64,000 bases of DNA from an uncultured Eubacteriales bacterium. Lineage in GTDB: Bacteria; Bacillota; Clostridia; Peptostreptococcales; Anaerovoracaceae. Under the pieces are notes generated by a model, which saw only the letters and a list, made by a program, of their open reading frames with translations, was not told where the DNA came from and did not search any database. Position 1 is the first letter of the stretch. Each line of letters opens with the position of its first letter. The stretch is taken from NCBI GenBank assembly GCA_902776725.1, contig CACYQX010000005.1, positions 1-64,000 on the forward strand, given 5' to 3'. The translations under genes were made by a program, and so were the position numbers. This document shows, piece by piece, positions 7,864 through 15,835 of this stretch.

Positions 7864-9564
7864 ATGAAATTCAAAGACATGGTCTATGAAAGACCGAATC
7901 CCGACAAGATCAAAGAAATGCTGGTTGAGTTCGTTGAGAGACTTAAATCGGCAGAGACCTACGAAGAAGCAAAAAAAGTATTTTTGGAGCAGGAAGAGGA
8001 GTCAAAGCATGTCCATACTATGGCTAATCTTGCGAGCATCCGAAACTCAATCAACACCAAGGATGAATTCTACGAAAAGGAAAAAGAATTCTGGGATAAA
8101 TTTGGTGCTGAGTTAAGACAGTATATTCAGCCGTTCAACGACGCGCTTTTGGAATCTCCTTTTAGAAAGGATTTTGAGGAAGAGTTCGGAAGCCTTATGT
8201 TTGTAAATGCGGAAATCCATAAGAGGGCATTCAAGCCGGAGATGGTTCCGCTAATGGTCAAGGAAAACGAGCTGGATACAAAGTACAGTAAACTCATCGC
8301 ATCAGCACAGATTGAGTTTAACGGCGGAACCTATACTCTTTCGCAGCTCGGCACATTCAAGACCGGCGCCGATGACGAGGAACGACTCGCCGCTTGGAAG
8401 GCAGAGGGTAAATGGTATAAGGAAAACCAGCCTGAACTTGATGCGATTTATGATGAACTCGTCAAGCTGAGAACAGAGATGGGCAAGATGCTCGGACATG
8501 AGAACTTTGTTCCGCTCGGATACGATCATATGACGAGAAACTGCTACGATAAGAATGACGTAGAAGAATTCCGCGCGGCAGTAGTTAAGTATCTCGTTCC
8601 TGTTGCGGAAGATATATATAAGAGACAGGCGGAGAGATTGGGTAAGACATATCCTCTCAGCTTTGCGGATGCGGCGCTCAGCTTCAGAAGCGGAAATCCG
8701 CGTCCAAAGGGAACGCCTGACGACATAGTTGCCGCGGGCAAAAAGTTCTACGATGAACTCTCTCCGGAGACGAGCTTATTCTTCAATACCATGCTCGATA
8801 ACGAACTCATGGATCTTCTTTCTACGGAAGGAAAACGTGCCGGCGGATACTGCACTTCGATTCCTGATTACAAGGTGCCGTTTATATTTGCCAACTTCAA
8901 CGGCACGCAGCACGACGTAGAGGTTGTTACGCATGAGGCGGGACATGCCTTTGCTGCATGGACCAATAGAAACAGGGTTCCGATGAGCACTGTATGGCCG
9001 AGCATGGAGGGATGCGAGGTACACTCGATGTCCATGGAATTCTTTGCGGACCCGTGGGCGGAAGACTTCTTCGGCGATGACAAAGATAAGTATCTCTATA
9101 ACCATCTCTCGGGATCAATTACGTTCATCCCTTACGGAACGATGGTCGATCACTTCCAGCACATAGTTTATGAGAATCCGGATCTGACGCCGGCCGAGAG
9201 ACATGCGGAGTGGAAGAGACTCCTCGGAATATATATGCCTTGGATGAAGCTGGACGGAGAGATTCCTGTTTACTCAGACGGAGAGGGTTGGCAGAGACAG
9301 CTCCATATATACGGAAGTCCGTTCTACTATATAGACTATTGCCTTGCGCAGACGGTTGCGCTCGGATTCTGGGCAATGATTCAGGAAGATCCAAAGAACG
9401 CATGGAAACACTATATGGCTTATACAGAGCAGGGCGGAAGCGCAACATTTACAGAGCTTCTAAAGAACGCAGGACTTAAGAGTCCGTTCGACGAAAATAC
9501 GCTCCGCGGAGTATGCGAAAAGGCCAAGGAATATCTCGATAATTTCGAGATTACATGGGCGTAG
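7864..9564 (+). CDS. M3-family oligoendopeptidase (PepF-like zinc metallopeptidase)
   Basis: 566 residues with the zinc-binding motif HEAGH (H357, E358, H361) and the downstream third ligand region EGCEVHSMSMEFF. Cytoplasmic; hydrolyses short peptides, so it is a natural partner of the peptide importer that follows. The length matches the oligoendopeptidase F-like M3 group. AGAGGGGGA upstream of the ATG fixes the start. It lies between the atoA terminator and the dppA promoter, so it is probably a single-gene unit, transcribed from a promoter I could not identify or by read-through. Confidence 0.92.
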   Translation: MKFKDMVYERPNPDKIKEMLVEFVERLKSAETYEEAKKVFLEQEEESKHVHTMANLASIRNSINTKDEFYEKEKEFWDKFGAELRQYIQPFNDALLESPFRKDFEEEFGSLMFVNAEIHKRAFKPEMVPLMVKENELDTKYSKLIASAQIEFNGGTYTLSQLGTFKTGADDEERLAAWKAEGKWYKENQPELDAIYDELVKLRTEMGKMLGHENFVPLGYDHMTRNCYDKNDVEEFRAAVVKYLVPVAEDIYKRQAERLGKTYPLSFADAALSFRSGNPRPKGTPDDIVAAGKKFYDELSPETSLFFNTMLDNELMDLLSTEGKRAGGYCTSIPDYKVPFIFANFNGTQHDVEVVTHEAGHAFAAWTNRNRVPMSTVWPSMEGCEVHSMSMEFFADPWAEDFFGDDKDKYLYNHLSGSITFIPYGTMVDHFQHIVYENPDLTPAERHAEWKRLLGIYMPWMKLDGEIPVYSDGEGWQRQLHIYGSPFYYIDYCLAQTVALGFWAMIQEDPKNAWKHYMAYTEQGGSATFTELLKNAGLKSPFDENTLRGVCEKAKEYLDNFEITWA

Positions 9565-9581
9565 AACAAATGTTCATATAA

Positions 9582-9617
9582 GGCTGAGTTTTGTGTGATT
9601 CTCACACCAAAAGAGCC
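9582..9617 (+). repeat. Imperfect hairpin downstream of the M3 peptidase
   Basis: GGCT...AGCC outside and GTGTGA-TTC-TCACAC (9593-9598 with 9602-9607) inside form a bulged stem-loop without a T-run, so it may protect the 3' end of the message or act as a weak terminator. The rest of the 237-base gap up to the dppA promoter shows nothing I can name. Confidence 0.4.
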
Positions 9618-9708
9618 GACAATATGTGGCACTTCATAATAGGGCTAGAAATGTGAGAAAACAGCCAAAAAACGTGCATGAAGCGTACCCATGTTTTTCC
9701 AAGAATTC

Positions 9709-9737
9709 TTGACTTGAAGCCCCAATTATTGTACTAT
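9709..9737 (+). promoter_or_regulatory. Promoter of the peptide transporter operon
   Basis: TTGACT (9709-9714), 17-bp spacer, TACTAT (9732-9737). A perfect palindrome AAGAATTCTT (9701-9710) overlaps the -35 box and could be an operator; it does not match the CodY consensus. Confidence 0.65.
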
Positions 9738-9801
9738 TATGTAGATGTGTAAACTCGTTTTTATATGCATCGAGCAGTTAGATTTTTAAGGAGGAAACTA
9801 T

Positions 9802-11811
9802 ATGAAAAAGACAAGAGTGTTGGTTGCTTTATTGCTAATCTTCACAATGATCTTCACTGTAGCTCTTACCGGTTGCGCCAAGAAGGAAGAGCCGGCTGAG
9901 GAACCAGCAGAAGAAGAAGCTGCTGAAGAAGAAGCTGAAGAAGAACCAGCAGAAGAAGCTGAAGAAGAGGTAGTTGAACCGGATATCGACTATGACGCTA
10001 AGGGTCAGGTTATCTATGGTTCCACAACCGAACTCGGTGGAGACCTTGGTAATGCTTGGTGGACAAACAACGCAAGCGACAAGATGATTAGAGACCTGAT
10101 CAATGACTATCATGTTATCGTTTCCGATCAGGGCGGTGAATTCATTGAGAACGCTACAGTTGTTAAGAACATCGAGAGCGTAGTAAATGAAGATGGAACA
10201 AAGACATTTACTGTAACCATCAACGAAGGATTGACTTATAACAATGGCGATCCTATTACAGCTAAGGACTATGTTGCATACGCATTGGTAGCTTACTCCC
10301 CAGCAACAAAGGAAGCTGGCGGTAAGGTAACGGCAGACTCGGTTGTTGGTGCTCCAGAGTACCAGGCTGGAGAAGCAACAGTTCTTTCCGGTGTAAAACT
10401 AGTTGACGATTACACATATTCCATCCAGATTTCTGCAGATTATATCCCTTATTACTTCGATAGCACATATGCTTCACTTGAACCACTGCCGCTCAAGATG
10501 TATGCAAGTGCACCTCTCGAAGTTAAGGATGATGGCGAAGGTGCATATCTTGACGGTGGCGAACTCGTAGCCAGCGAAATTGATGCAGCTCGTTACATCT
10601 ATGCTGACAGAATCTCTGCAGGCCCTTATCAGCTTGCTGACCTGGACCTCGCATCCCTTTCCGCTAAGTTGGTTCTCAATCCTAACTATGCAGGAAACTT
10701 TGAAGGCGTAAAGCCGACAATCAATCAGATCATCGTGGTTAAGGCTAACCAGGAAACAATGATCGACCAGCTCAAGACCGGTGGTATCGACTTCCTGTCA
10801 ACACTGACAGACGGCGACCAGGTTAACGCTGCACTCGACCTTGAAGATCAGGGTATCGTTCGTACAGTAAGCTATGAGCGTAACGGCTATGGTAAACTCA
10901 TGTTCCAGTGCGACTTTGGTCCGACACAGTTCAAGGAAGTTCGCCACGCAATCGCTTATCTGCTTGACAGAAACGAATTTGCTAACCAGTTCTGCCAGGG
11001 CTTTGGTTCCGTAGTTGACGGTCCTTATGGACTTGCAATGTGGATGTACAAGGATTCCAAGGAAGAGTTGGCTTCCAGCCTTAACAAGTACAGCTACAGC
11101 GTTGAAAGCGCAGTAGAAGAACTTAAGAACGGCGGTTGGGTACTCAACGCAGACGGTAGTGACTATGTAGATGGTTCCGGAGAGATCCGTCATAAAGAAG
11201 TAACAGCTGAAGAAGCTGGTGACTATGCACACAATGTAACATTGGCTGACGGCAGAATCCTTATGCCGCTGATCATTGAGTGGTCTTCATCCGAAGGTAA
11301 CTCCGTATCTGAGCTCCTCGCAGTAATGCTTGCTAACGGAGACCAGACAAAGGAAGCTGGCGTTAAGATCAACCAGAACGTTATGTCCTTCGACGACCTT
11401 CTCAACTATATGTACAGAGATTCGTCCGTAGGCGATCAGTATGGCGTTAAGACATACGGAATGTACAACCTTGCTACAAACTTCACAGCTGCTTACAGCC
11501 AGGCTTATAACTGGGTAACAGCAGAGACAAATCCGGAGTACTATGAGCAGGGATACAACAGCAACTTTACAGATAACGTAAAGCTCGACCAGCTCTCAAT
11601 GGATATGGTTTACGGCGTTGAAGCTGGTGACAGCGAAGCTTACCGTGCTATTTGGGTAGACTTCATCAAAGAGTGGAACGATTATCTACCGGAAGTTCCG
11701 CTATACTCCAACGTTTACTATGATGCAATGGCTAGCAAGATCGAAGGAATCGAGTGCAACAGCTTGTTCGACTTCGACCAGGCCGTAGTATATGGTACTG
11801 TAAACGACTAA
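9802..11811 (+). CDS. Peptide ABC transporter substrate-binding lipoprotein (SBP family 5)
   Basis: 669 residues, longer than the usual ~540. A lipoprotein signal peptide ends in LTGC (Cys25, lipid anchor), followed by a low-complexity Glu/Ala/Pro linker (residues ~28-58) that would hold the receptor away from the membrane. The mature part is a DppA/OppA-like domain (YNNGDPITAKDYVAYAL, LVLNPNYAGN, VRHAIAYLLDRNEF). It captures peptides outside the cell and passes them to the DppBC channel. AAGGAGG ribosome binding site. A strong hairpin separates it from the permease genes, so it can be made in excess, as is usual for binding proteins. Confidence 0.92.
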   Translation: MKKTRVLVALLLIFTMIFTVALTGCAKKEEPAEEPAEEEAAEEEAEEEPAEEAEEEVVEPDIDYDAKGQVIYGSTTELGGDLGNAWWTNNASDKMIRDLINDYHVIVSDQGGEFIENATVVKNIESVVNEDGTKTFTVTINEGLTYNNGDPITAKDYVAYALVAYSPATKEAGGKVTADSVVGAPEYQAGEATVLSGVKLVDDYTYSIQISADYIPYYFDSTYASLEPLPLKMYASAPLEVKDDGEGAYLDGGELVASEIDAARYIYADRISAGPYQLADLDLASLSAKLVLNPNYAGNFEGVKPTINQIIVVKANQETMIDQLKTGGIDFLSTLTDGDQVNAALDLEDQGIVRTVSYERNGYGKLMFQCDFGPTQFKEVRHAIAYLLDRNEFANQFCQGFGSVVDGPYGLAMWMYKDSKEELASSLNKYSYSVESAVEELKNGGWVLNADGSDYVDGSGEIRHKEVTAEEAGDYAHNVTLADGRILMPLIIEWSSSEGNSVSELLAVMLANGDQTKEAGVKINQNVMSFDDLLNYMYRDSSVGDQYGVKTYGMYNLATNFTAAYSQAYNWVTAETNPEYYEQGYNSNFTDNVKLDQLSMDMVYGVEAGDSEAYRAIWVDFIKEWNDYLPEVPLYSNVYYDAMASKIEGIECNSLFDFDQAVVYGTVND

Positions 11812-11850
11812 TTCCAGTAATGGTTAGTTGGTTGGACTAAAAAGGTTAAC

Positions 11851-11890
11851 GCTCTAGTGGGGTGCTCCAAGCATCCCGCTAGAGCGTGCT
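11851..11890 (+). terminator. Strong intercistronic hairpin (partial terminator or mRNA stabiliser)
   Basis: A 16-bp stem (11851-11866 with 11870-11885; two G-T pairs, no mismatch) closes a 3-nt loop. Only a short TTTT follows, interrupted by GC, so read-through into dppB is likely. It fits differential expression of the binding protein over the permease. Confidence 0.75.
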
Positions 11891-11973
11891 TTTATGAATA
11901 AAGGTAGACAGGCTTCTTTTATTCATAAGAAAAGCAGCATATCCTGACTATTCCGGAAAAGGAGGCAATAACT

Positions 11974-12990
11974 TTGTCAAAGTATATTCTAAAGAGAATT
12001 GTGTACATAGTTGTGGTATTTTTCATAATATCATTCTTAATGTATAGCCTGTATAATCTTATTCCAAGCGATCCCGCTCGTAATCAATTAGAAGCACAAA
12101 AAAGTTCACTAAGACCTGAAGAGTATGACAAGCTGTATAAGCAGCTGAGAGAAGAGATGGGTCTCGACGATCCTATCGTTGTCAGATACGCAAGGTGGAT
12201 GGGACTTGCCCCAAACAAAAAAGGAGAATGGGACGGTTTATTGGAAGGAAACTTTGGGGATTCTTCATTCTTTAAAAAACCAATTGTAGAAGTAATAAAG
12301 GAACCGATCAAGACGACGGTTTTCATAAACATATTTGCTACGATACTTGCGCTGGGTATTACGATACCGCTGGGTATCTATTGTGCTGTGCACAAGGGTA
12401 GTACCTTTGATAAAGCGACGCAGGTAGTTACGATTGTCGGATACAGTATTCCAGTATATATCATAGCGTTATTATTCATATTCTTATTTGCGGTAATCCT
12501 TGGATGGTTCCCGGTCGGCGGCATGGGTACGCCGGGTGAGGAATATACAGGTTTTAAGTTCTATGCGGATAGACTTTATTATTTCGCTTTACCGCTTATC
12601 GTTATGACCTTTGGTTCGCTCGGCGGAATGACGAGATACGTCAGAGCCGCAATGATCGATGCTCTCAGCATGGATCATATCAAGACCGCAAGAGCCAAGG
12701 GTGTAAAAGAAAAGACAGTAATATATTCACATGCATGGAGAAATGCGCTTCTTCCCGTAATCACGGTTATCATCGGTTGGTTCTTGGGCATTTTCGGCGG
12801 ATCGGTTATCATCGAGAATACCTTCAATATCAACGGTATGGGCTCTCTGTATATCAAGGGTCTTAATAACCACGACTACGATTTGGCACTAGCCATGCAG
12901 ATGTTCTATACAGTTGTTTCACTTGTTGGCGCGCTGATTACGGACCTTAGCTATGGTCTCGTCGATCCACGCGTAAGGGTTAACAAATAG
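11974..12990 (+). CDS. dppB: Peptide ABC transporter permease, DppB/OppB type
   Basis: 338 residues with six predicted membrane segments. Starts with TTG at 11974, supported by AGGAGG (11960-11965) 8 bases upstream and by the classical N-terminus (M)SKYILKRI. The cytoplasmic EAA-type coupling loop is TARAKGVKEKTVIYSHAWRN followed by LLP, and the C-terminus GLVDPRVR is the family end. Forms the channel with the unusual DppC encoded next. Slightly longer than typical because of a loop at residues ~75-100 (KKGEWDGLLEGNFGDSS), which is common in the family. Confidence 0.92.
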   Translation: MSKYILKRIVYIVVVFFIISFLMYSLYNLIPSDPARNQLEAQKSSLRPEEYDKLYKQLREEMGLDDPIVVRYARWMGLAPNKKGEWDGLLEGNFGDSSFFKKPIVEVIKEPIKTTVFINIFATILALGITIPLGIYCAVHKGSTFDKATQVVTIVGYSIPVYIIALLFIFLFAVILGWFPVGGMGTPGEEYTGFKFYADRLYYFALPLIVMTFGSLGGMTRYVRAAMIDALSMDHIKTARAKGVKEKTVIYSHAWRNALLPVITVIIGWFLGIFGGSVIIENTFNINGMGSLYIKGLNNHDYDLALAMQMFYTVVSLVGALITDLSYGLVDPRVRVNK

Positions 12991-13002
12991 GAGGATAAGA
13001 AG

Positions 13003-14832
13003 ATGAACGAAAACAAAAAGAAATTTTCACTTCTTACCAGACTCTTTGGTAACCGCAACAAAGAAGTGGACGTAATGGTAGAGGAACAGATTCAGAGCCC
13101 GGGAAGGATGATGGTAGATAACTTCCTTCACAACAAGCTGGGAATGATAGGTCTGCTTGGATTCTTGGCCATCTTCCTATTTGTTATCGTGGCGCCTCTG
13201 TTCGTACCAATCAATTTGGGTGATTCCGACCCGACACAGATAAATGTACCGCCAACAAGATCCATGCTCAGTGTCCCAAAAGAAATGAAGGGACATGTTC
13301 AGGCGATTGCCCCGGGTCCAACCTACGGCGTTGGCTGCGACGATAACGGCAAGGTCTATGTATGGGGATATACCAAGATAACGGAAGTCCTCGATGTAGC
13401 CAAGATTCCTGATGATGTTAAGAATGCTAAGATAGTTGACTTGGCTGCAGGTTATGACCATGTAGTTGCACTCGACAGCGAGAACGGCTTGCACGTTTGG
13501 GGAAATACCAGACTTGGTCAGGATAGAATTCCGGATGAACTCAAGGATGGAAAGACCAAGAAGGCAGATACCATTATTCAGATCGAAGCAGGATATCAGA
13601 TTTCAGGTGCGGTAACGGATACAGGCTACGCATACTTCTGGGGCAACAGCAATATGGCTGATATAGAGGTAAAATCTCAGTATCAGGGCCATATCAAAAA
13701 GATTGCCATAGCTACATATAACTATTGCTTGCTCTTGGATGACGGTTCCGTTGTTTATGGCGGTTTGGAAGCTGCCAACGCATTTACAAGAATTCCGGAA
13801 ACGCTTTCGAGCGGAGTTGTGGATATCGCTGCGAGCGGTGAAACCATGGCTGCCGTAAAGGAAGACGGAAAGATTACCGTATGGGGCAATGCCTCCCACG
13901 GCGAGAAGAATATTCCGGAAACAGAGAGTAAGCCGGTGGAAATCTATGGTGGAAGATATCACTACACTGTTCTTATGGACAACGGAGACGTTGTTTCGTG
14001 GGGTGATGATTCTCACGGTGAAGCTAGCGTTCCTTCTGCGGTTAACGGCGAAGAAATCGAAACCGTATATGCGGGCTTCTATCAGAACTATGCCGTTACA
14101 AAGAGCGAAGACATCAAGGCTTGGGGCCTAAAGGGTCACGTTCTCGGTACCGACGAACTCGGAAGAGACCTCTTAACAAGAATGGTAAACGGCGGTAAGA
14201 CAACTATGACGGTTGGTTTTATAGCCGAAATTATCGCAGTTGTTATAGGAATTATCATGGGGGGTCTTTCGGGATACTTCGGCGGAAAGGTCGATATGCT
14301 CATCATGCGTATATCCGAGATAGTCGGAGGACTTCCATTCCTCCCGTTCTCGCTTTTGCTTTCTGCCATCATCGGTTCAAGAATCGATCCGCAGCTTAGA
14401 ATGTATCTCATCATGGTAGTTCTCGGTCTTCTGACATGGCCGGGAATATGCAGGCTTATCCGTGCGCAGATACTTGCAGAGCGTGAAAAAGAATTCGTTA
14501 TTGCTGCTCAGGCCATGGGCGTAAAGGAAGCGGCAATCATATTTAAGCATATTCTTCCGAACGTGCTATCAATCCTATTGGTACAGGCAACTCTCGGTTT
14601 TGCCACATGCATGCTGACAGAGTCGTCCCTGAGTTATCTCGGATTTGGTGTAACACCGCCGACACCGACTTGGGGTAATATGCTGAAGGGTGCCAATAAC
14701 TCAATCGTAATCCAGCAATACTGGTGGCGTTGGGTATTCCCGGCAGCTATCTTCGGTATCTGTACAATATGCATTAACCTGATGGGTGACGGCATTAGAG
14801 ATGCAGTCGATCCGAAGTCGTTAGGAAGGTAG
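13003..14832 (+). CDS. dppC: Peptide ABC transporter permease DppC with an inserted seven-repeat RCC1-like beta-propeller
   Basis: 609 residues, about twice the normal DppC length. The N-terminal OppC part with the first membrane helix (residues ~47-70) is followed, in the loop that should face outside, by seven RCC1-like repeats (residues ~92-378) ending in W-G or equivalent at W121, W166, W213, Y252, W294, W333 and W374. The permease then resumes at H379 with HVLGTDELGRDLLTRMVNGG, five more membrane helices and the EAA loop AAQAMGVKEAAIIFKH. Both parts are in one open frame with no junction artefact. Seven repeats would close a full propeller, so this is a receptor- or lid-like extracellular domain. 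Usual spacing from helix 1 to the GTDELGRD motif is a few tens of residues. Ribosome binding site AGGAGG, 12 bases after dppB. Confidence 0.92.
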   Translation: MNENKKKFSLLTRLFGNRNKEVDVMVEEQIQSPGRMMVDNFLHNKLGMIGLLGFLAIFLFVIVAPLFVPINLGDSDPTQINVPPTRSMLSVPKEMKGHVQAIAPGPTYGVGCDDNGKVYVWGYTKITEVLDVAKIPDDVKNAKIVDLAAGYDHVVALDSENGLHVWGNTRLGQDRIPDELKDGKTKKADTIIQIEAGYQISGAVTDTGYAYFWGNSNMADIEVKSQYQGHIKKIAIATYNYCLLLDDGSVVYGGLEAANAFTRIPETLSSGVVDIAASGETMAAVKEDGKITVWGNASHGEKNIPETESKPVEIYGGRYHYTVLMDNGDVVSWGDDSHGEASVPSAVNGEEIETVYAGFYQNYAVTKSEDIKAWGLKGHVLGTDELGRDLLTRMVNGGKTTMTVGFIAEIIAVVIGIIMGGLSGYFGGKVDMLIMRISEIVGGLPFLPFSLLLSAIIGSRIDPQLRMYLIMVVLGLLTWPGICRLIRAQILAEREKEFVIAAQAMGVKEAAIIFKHILPNVLSILLVQATLGFATCMLTESSLSYLGFGVTPPTPTWGNMLKGANNSIVIQQYWWRWVFPAAIFGICTICINLMGDGIRDAVDPKSLGR

Positions 14833-14842
14833 GAGGTAAATC

Positions 14843-15835
14843 ATGGCACTATTGGAAGTTAAGAATTTACATACCTACTTCACGACGAAGAAGGGCATAG
14901 TTAAAGCAGTAAACGACGTTGATTACAAAGTTGACGCAGGTAAGACTCTAGGACTGGTAGGAGAATCCGGTTCAGGAAAGAGCGTATCCGCGATGAGTAT
15001 AATCAAGCTCCTCGACGGAAACGGTTATATCGACAGCGGTGAAATATTCTTTGATGGAAAGAATCTTACCGAGATGTCGCTTCAGGATATCTATGAGATC
15101 CGTGGCGACGATATCTCTGTTATCTTCCAGGAACCGATGACGAGCCTTAACCCGGTTTTCACAATCGAGAAGCAGGTATCGGAATCCTTTATCATTCACC
15201 AAGGGATGTCCAAGGAAGAAGCAAAGAAAAAGGTTGTCGAGATTCTGGCTGACGTTAAGATTCCAAATCCTGAAGTCGTAGCCAAGCAGTATCCGCACCA
15301 GCTTTCGGGCGGTATGAGACAGAGAGTAATGATCGCTATGGCTCTGGCGTGCAAGCCAAAGCTTCTCATAGCGGACGAGCCGACAACGGCGCTCGACGTT
15401 ACTATTCAGGCGCAGATTCTGCACCTCATGAACGAGCTTCAGAGAGAAAAGGGAACTGCTATCCTGTTCATTACTCACGACCTTGGCGTTATCAATCAGA
15501 TGGCTGACGATGTTGCGGTTATGTACTGTGGACAGGTTGTAGAGATGTCACCGAGAAGGACAATCTTTGCCGATCCCGAATACATGCATCCATATACAGA
15601 GGGCCTCTTCGAATCAATCCCGAGGCTGAACACGGAGCAGGGTAAACGCTTGGAGTCAATTCCGGGCGCGGTTCCGCATCCGCTAAATCTTCCTAAGGGA
15701 TGCAAGTTCTCGCCGAGATGTAAGTATGCAACGGATAAATGCAAGGAAGAAGAACCTGAACTACAGCAGGTAACTGAAGACCAGCAGATACGTTGCTTCT
15801 ATCCGAATAGGAGGGATCGTCATGTCACAAAATGA
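14843..15835 (+). CDS. dppD: Peptide ABC transporter ATPase DppD
   Basis: 330 residues, normal length. Walker A GESGSGKS, Q-loop IFQEPMTSLNP, signature LSGGMRQR, Walker B LLIADEPTTALD, H-loop ITHD, and a C-terminal oligopeptide-transporter domain with four cysteines (GCKFSPRC..., DKC, IRC). Cytoplasmic ATPase that pairs with DppF to drive import. TAGGAGGT ribosome binding site; the last 14 bases overlap dppF. Unlike DppF it has no inserted segment. Confidence 0.95.
   Translation: MALLEVKNLHTYFTTKKGIVKAVNDVDYKVDAGKTLGLVGESGSGKSVSAMSIIKLLDGNGYIDSGEIFFDGKNLTEMSLQDIYEIRGDDISVIFQEPMTSLNPVFTIEKQVSESFIIHQGMSKEEAKKKVVEILADVKIPNPEVVAKQYPHQLSGGMRQRVMIAMALACKPKLLIADEPTTALDVTIQAQILHLMNELQREKGTAILFITHDLGVINQMADDVAVMYCGQVVEMSPRRTIFADPEYMHPYTEGLFESIPRLNTEQGKRLESIPGAVPHPLNLPKGCKFSPRCKYATDKCKEEEPELQQVTEDQQIRCFYPNRRDRHVTK

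Noticed and set aside
9888..9985. Repetitive GAAGAA tract as a possible DNA repeat or CRISPR-like element
   Set aside because: It is the Glu/Ala/Pro linker of the lipoprotein, irregular in period and in frame.
13270..14136. Possible fusion artefact or separate RCC1 gene inside dppC
   Set aside because: The frame is continuous, there is no internal start with ribosome binding site, and codon use looks like that of the flanks.
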